DNA of 64,000 bases from Halorientalis pallida. Lineage in GTDB: Archaea; Halobacteriota; Halobacteria; Halobacteriales; Haloarculaceae. The notes under the pieces are model-generated. The model searched no databases. It worked only from the letters and a program-made list of their open reading frames with translations, and was not told where the DNA came from. Positions within the stretch are counted from its first letter, which is position 1. Each line of letters starts with the position of its first letter. Shown here piece after piece: positions 61,986-64,000 of the stretch. The stretch lies in NCBI RefSeq assembly GCF_004118325.1, contig NZ_RDFA01000002.1, positions 501,001 to 565,000 on the forward strand, read 5' to 3'. A program made the position numbers and the translations under genes.

Positions 61986-62687
61986 TTATCGCTCCGTGAC
62001 ATTGATGATGACCTCGTCTTCGTCTTCGAGTCCGATCGCTTCCCGGAGTTTCTCCGGGGCGATCACTTCCAGTTGGTCCTCGTCGTGGTGGGTCCGCTCG
62101 GGGGCGATGACGTGGGCCGGTTCGTAGATGGAGTCGCCCACCTCGACGCTGGCGGGGTAACAGAACGCCGGACCGTAGGTGCGTTCGTCGTCCTCCCAGC
62201 CCTCGATGGTGACCGGCTCCAGCGATGCCATCCCGGCGCGGGCCCGGACGCTCTCGTCGGTCAGGTCGACGTTCAGCGTGCCGGCGAACGGTTCGTAGCC
62301 GAGTTTCTCGATGAACTGTTCCATGTAGCCCGGCAACGAGATGTAGTGGCGACCCTCGCCCATCCCGCTGGTGACGAACCCCTGGAGTTCGATGGCCGCG
62401 TCACGCTCGAAGATCCGCCGGTAGTCGGCGTACTCGCGACGGAGCGCCGACTCGCCCTCGCCGGTAATCTCGACCCACTGCCCGTCGCTGACCATCTCCC
62501 GCTCGACGTACTCGGCGTCGTCGAGCCGCTGGAGTCGCCGGGAGGCAGTCTGGTTCGACGCGTCGAGGTCGTCGGCCAGCGCCGAACACGACACCTTCTG
62601 CTGGCCCTCCAGTGCGCCTTCGAGTGCCAACAGCTTCAACGTCGCCAGTTCGTCGTAGCCGACCGTCCCATCCGTCGCCTGTGCCAT
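61986..62687 (-). CDS. rbkR: RbkR, bifunctional CTP-dependent riboflavin kinase and transcriptional regulator
   Basis: 233 residues. N-terminal winged helix (about 10-85: [40 protein letters not shown]) and C-terminal DUF120 kinase domain with [51 protein letters not shown] and [20 protein letters not shown]. Family knowledge: archaeal riboflavin kinase that uses CTP, and a repressor of riboflavin genes in the fused form. Upstream are two TCGTTACGC copies 18 bases apart next to its TATA box. Coupled to ribB. Confidence 0.95.
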   Translation of the reverse strand: MAQATDGTVGYDELATLKLLALEGALEGQQKVSCSALADDLDASNQTASRRLQRLDDAEYVEREMVSDGQWVEITGEGESALRREYADYRRIFERDAAIELQGFVTSGMGEGRHYISLPGYMEQFIEKLGYEPFAGTLNVDLTDESVRARAGMASLEPVTIEGWEDDERTYGPAFCYPASVEVGDSIYEPAHVIAPERTHHDEDQLEVIAPEKLREAIGLEDEDEVIINVTER

Positions 62688-62709
62688 ACCCCAACGTTAG
62701 GCAGTCTCG

Positions 62710-62743
62710 GGCATAAGCGTAACGAATGTGGGATGCGTAACGA
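62710..62743 (-). promoter_or_regulatory. rbkR promoter with repeated TCGTTACGC
   Basis: On the minus strand TCGTTACGC occurs at 62735-62743 and 62717-62725 (spacing 18), and CTTATGCC at 62710-62717 is the TATA-like box 23-30 bases before ATG 62687. The proximal repeat touches the box, so a bound protein would block transcription. RbkR autoregulation is the obvious hypothesis. Confidence 0.55.
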
Positions 62744-62762
62744 CTTTGGAACGCAAAGAAAC

Positions 62763-62777
62763 GGAAACAGTGTTTCC
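62763..62777. repeat. Perfect palindrome GGAAACA-G-TGTTTCC
   Basis: 15-base palindrome with 7-base arms, 55 bases after the DJ-1 stop and 76 before rbkR start. It could be a second operator or the terminator stem of the DJ-1 transcript; no T-run follows. Confidence 0.4.
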
Positions 62778-62831
62778 TGACTCACTGTTCGGGAGTAACG
62801 ATGTAAAGGCGTCGTTCCGGCGGCGTTCGGG

Positions 62832-63431
62832 TCAGGTCGTGTGAACCCCGCCCTGCGGCTCGTACTCCATCTCGGTCCGGACGGCCGCCGCGATTTCTGA
62901 CCCGAACTCGCGGTCGACGACGTGGACGGCCAGATCCAGTCCCGAGGTGACCCCGCCAGCGGTCAGCACGTCGCCGTCGTCGACCACGCGCGCGTCGACG
63001 ACTTCGGCTCCAGTCGCCCGCAGGTCGTCGAGTGCGCTCGCGTGCGTGACTGCGGGTCGACCGTCGAGGACGCCGGCTCGCGCCAGGAGCATCCCGCCCG
63101 TACAGACTCCGGCGACCGAGCCGCCGCGTTCGTACTGTGCGGCGACGGCCTCGGGAATCGCTTCCCGTTCGGCCTCCCGGTACGCGCCCGGACGTTCGCG
63201 GTCGTTCCAGCCGCCCCCGGGGACCAGGAGCAGGTCAGGGTTCGCCTCGTCGAGCACACCGTCGACCCCGACTTCGAGCCCGTGACTCGCCGTCACAGAA
63301 CTGGTGCCTTCGAGGGCACGAAGCGTCGTCGTACACTCGGCCCCGGCGTTCGCGGCGTTCTCGAAGACCTCGAACGGGCCGATGGCGTCCAACTCGTCGA
63401 AGCCCTCGAACAGCAGGATGGCGATCTCCAT
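62832..63431 (-). CDS. DJ-1/PfpI family protein (isonitrile-hydratase-like)
   Basis: 199 residues. N-terminal MEIAILLFEGFDELDAIGPF with conserved Glu/Asp, PGGGWNDRERPG, nucleophile elbow SVAGVCTGGMLLARAGVLDG, RPAVTHASALDDLRATGAEV and LTAGGVTSGLDLAVHVVDRE. The Cys is followed by Thr-Gly-Gly, as in isonitrile hydratase and AraC-associated DJ-1 domains, not by His as in the copy at 15141. So the two have different subfamilies. Reaction unproven. Starts divergently? No: same strand as taw1 and 50 bases from its stop. Confidence 0.88.
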   Translation of the reverse strand: MEIAILLFEGFDELDAIGPFEVFENAANAGAECTTTLRALEGTSSVTASHGLEVGVDGVLDEANPDLLLVPGGGWNDRERPGAYREAEREAIPEAVAAQYERGGSVAGVCTGGMLLARAGVLDGRPAVTHASALDDLRATGAEVVDARVVDDGDVLTAGGVTSGLDLAVHVVDREFGSEIAAAVRTEMEYEPQGGVHTT

Positions 63432-63481
63432 GTCACGGCCACGTGGGGTCGATGCAAAAACACTCCTCTCTGGGGAGGTCG

Positions 63482-64000
63482 TCAGTCCCCGCTAACCGGA
63501 TCCCGCTTCCAAAAGTCGCTGTCTTTCTGCAGTTTCGGCACGAGGGTGTTGCGCTCTTTCGCGAGCAGGGCGACCCGGGAGGCGGGGACCTGCTTGAGCA
63601 CGTCGTGGGGCATGTGTTCCATCACGTCCTCGGCGAACTCGACGACGCGTTCGTGGTCGGGCATCGAATCGCGGTCCAGGCGGCCACGGGAGTGGCCGAC
63701 GTGCATGTAGGCTTTCAGCTCCACGAAGTCCGGGTCGGCCCGCTGGAACATCGAGGCGTACCACTCCGGGTGGTGCATGTTTAGCCCCTGGATGCAGGTC
63801 GTCCGCAGGACCGTCCGGGTCTCCGACTTCCCGGCCAGCACGTCCAGTGTGTCTATCAACCGCTCCCAGGCGTCGTCCTCGACGGCTTTCACGGTGTCGT
63901 CGAAGGTCGCCCGGTCGGCGGCGTCGACGCTGACGTACAGCTGCGTCGGGTCACACTCGGCCAGCACCTCGGGCCGGGTGCCGTTCGAGACGAGGAAGGT
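63482..64000 (-). CDS. taw1: tRNA 4-demethylwyosine synthase Taw1 (5' end off the right edge)
   Basis: The frame is open to base 64000, so the N-terminal radical-SAM core with the CxxxCxxC motif is outside. The visible 172 residues are the C-terminal third: TFLVSNGTRPEVLAECDPTQ, VSVDAADRATFDDTVKAVED, DETRTVLRT-like SETRTVLRTTCIQGLNMHHP and VELKAYMHVGHSRGRLDRDS, all characteristic of TYW1/Taw1. It makes the tricyclic imidazopurine of wyosine at G37 of tRNA(Phe) from N1-methylguanosine and pyruvate. Near the DJ-1 gene, same strand. Confidence 0.92.
   Translation of the reverse strand, partial: TFLVSNGTRPEVLAECDPTQLYVSVDAADRATFDDTVKAVEDDAWERLIDTLDVLAGKSETRTVLRTTCIQGLNMHHPEWYASMFQRADPDFVELKAYMHVGHSRGRLDRDSMPDHERVVEFAEDVMEHMPHDVLKQVPASRVALLAKERNTLVPKLQKDSDFWKRDPVSGD

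Overview
The window is a piece of a haloarchaeal (class Halobacteria) chromosome. The evidence is high G+C with strong G/C at third codon positions, very acidic proteins, Tat-type lipoprotein signals (twin arginine followed by a lipobox cysteine), halocyanin-type copper proteins, HTH-10 (bacterio-opsin-activator type) regulators, archaeal lipid synthesis (CarS), tiaS, taw1 and a CTP-type riboflavin kinase (rbkR). Many genes have a TATA-like box about 25-30 bases before the start codon, as expected for leaderless transcripts. The gene set resembles the Haloarcula/Halomicrobium group, but this cannot be fixed without a database search. I see no tRNA, rRNA, CRISPR array or intact insertion sequence.

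Layout. 1-7.6 kb: a phosphate permease cut by the left edge, hisA, a rhodanese lipoprotein, a complete PotABCD-type ABC importer operon on the minus strand, and hisB. 7.6-16.7 kb: an HTH-10 regulator, an SCP2-like protein, a TFS-like zinc protein without the catalytic acidic pair, a dehydrogenase plus enolase-superfamily pair probably for sugar acids, an ACT-domain regulator overlapping a [2Fe-2S] ferredoxin, a double KaiC-like ATPase, a YigZ/IMPACT protein, upp and a DJ-1 protein. 16.8-25.9 kb: katG, a cysteine synthase remnant, an unlisted 47-residue zinc ribbon, a second phosphate permease, a LamG lipoprotein, a CorC/CNNM transporter, a thioredoxin-fold pair and Sua5. 25.9-33.6 kb: a broken membrane gene, citrate synthase, a tandem PhoU/TrkA-C protein, an AspA/AstE deacylase, tiaS and a COG1395-type regulator.

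33.7-39.4 kb is an electron-transport cluster. A two-domain halocyanin and a membrane-anchored cupredoxin converge, and the membrane cupredoxin is divergent from a membrane protein, a Rieske protein, a fused cytochrome b and a 58-residue membrane peptide. No cytochrome c1 gene is present, so blue copper proteins are the likely electron acceptors. 39-47 kb: pyrE, an alkaline-phosphatase-superfamily enzyme, a NifU-type scaffold, a purine/uracil permease, a frameshifted RidA, and an HTH-10 regulator divergent from a lipase-like gene with a stop codon inside its Tat signal. 47.5-64 kb: a PAS-PAS histidine kinase, an archaeal RecJ-like DHH protein, two HEAT-repeat proteins, hemC-cobA-hemD, carS, proline dehydrogenase, ilvE, rbkR-ribB, a DJ-1 protein and the 3' part of taw1.

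Three kinds of structure stand out beyond ordinary genes. (1) A composite intergenic element of two GC hairpins flanking an A-rich core occurs three times. (2) A 28-base motif, GATAAAyC...ACCGCkATAT.GAA, occurs three times. (3) There are compact operator-like repeats: three tandem 21-mers before a small membrane gene, direct repeats at the HTH-10/lipase and rbkR promoters, and a palindrome around the TATA box of the second phosphate permease. The window also holds at least four broken genes, an unusual number for 64 kb.
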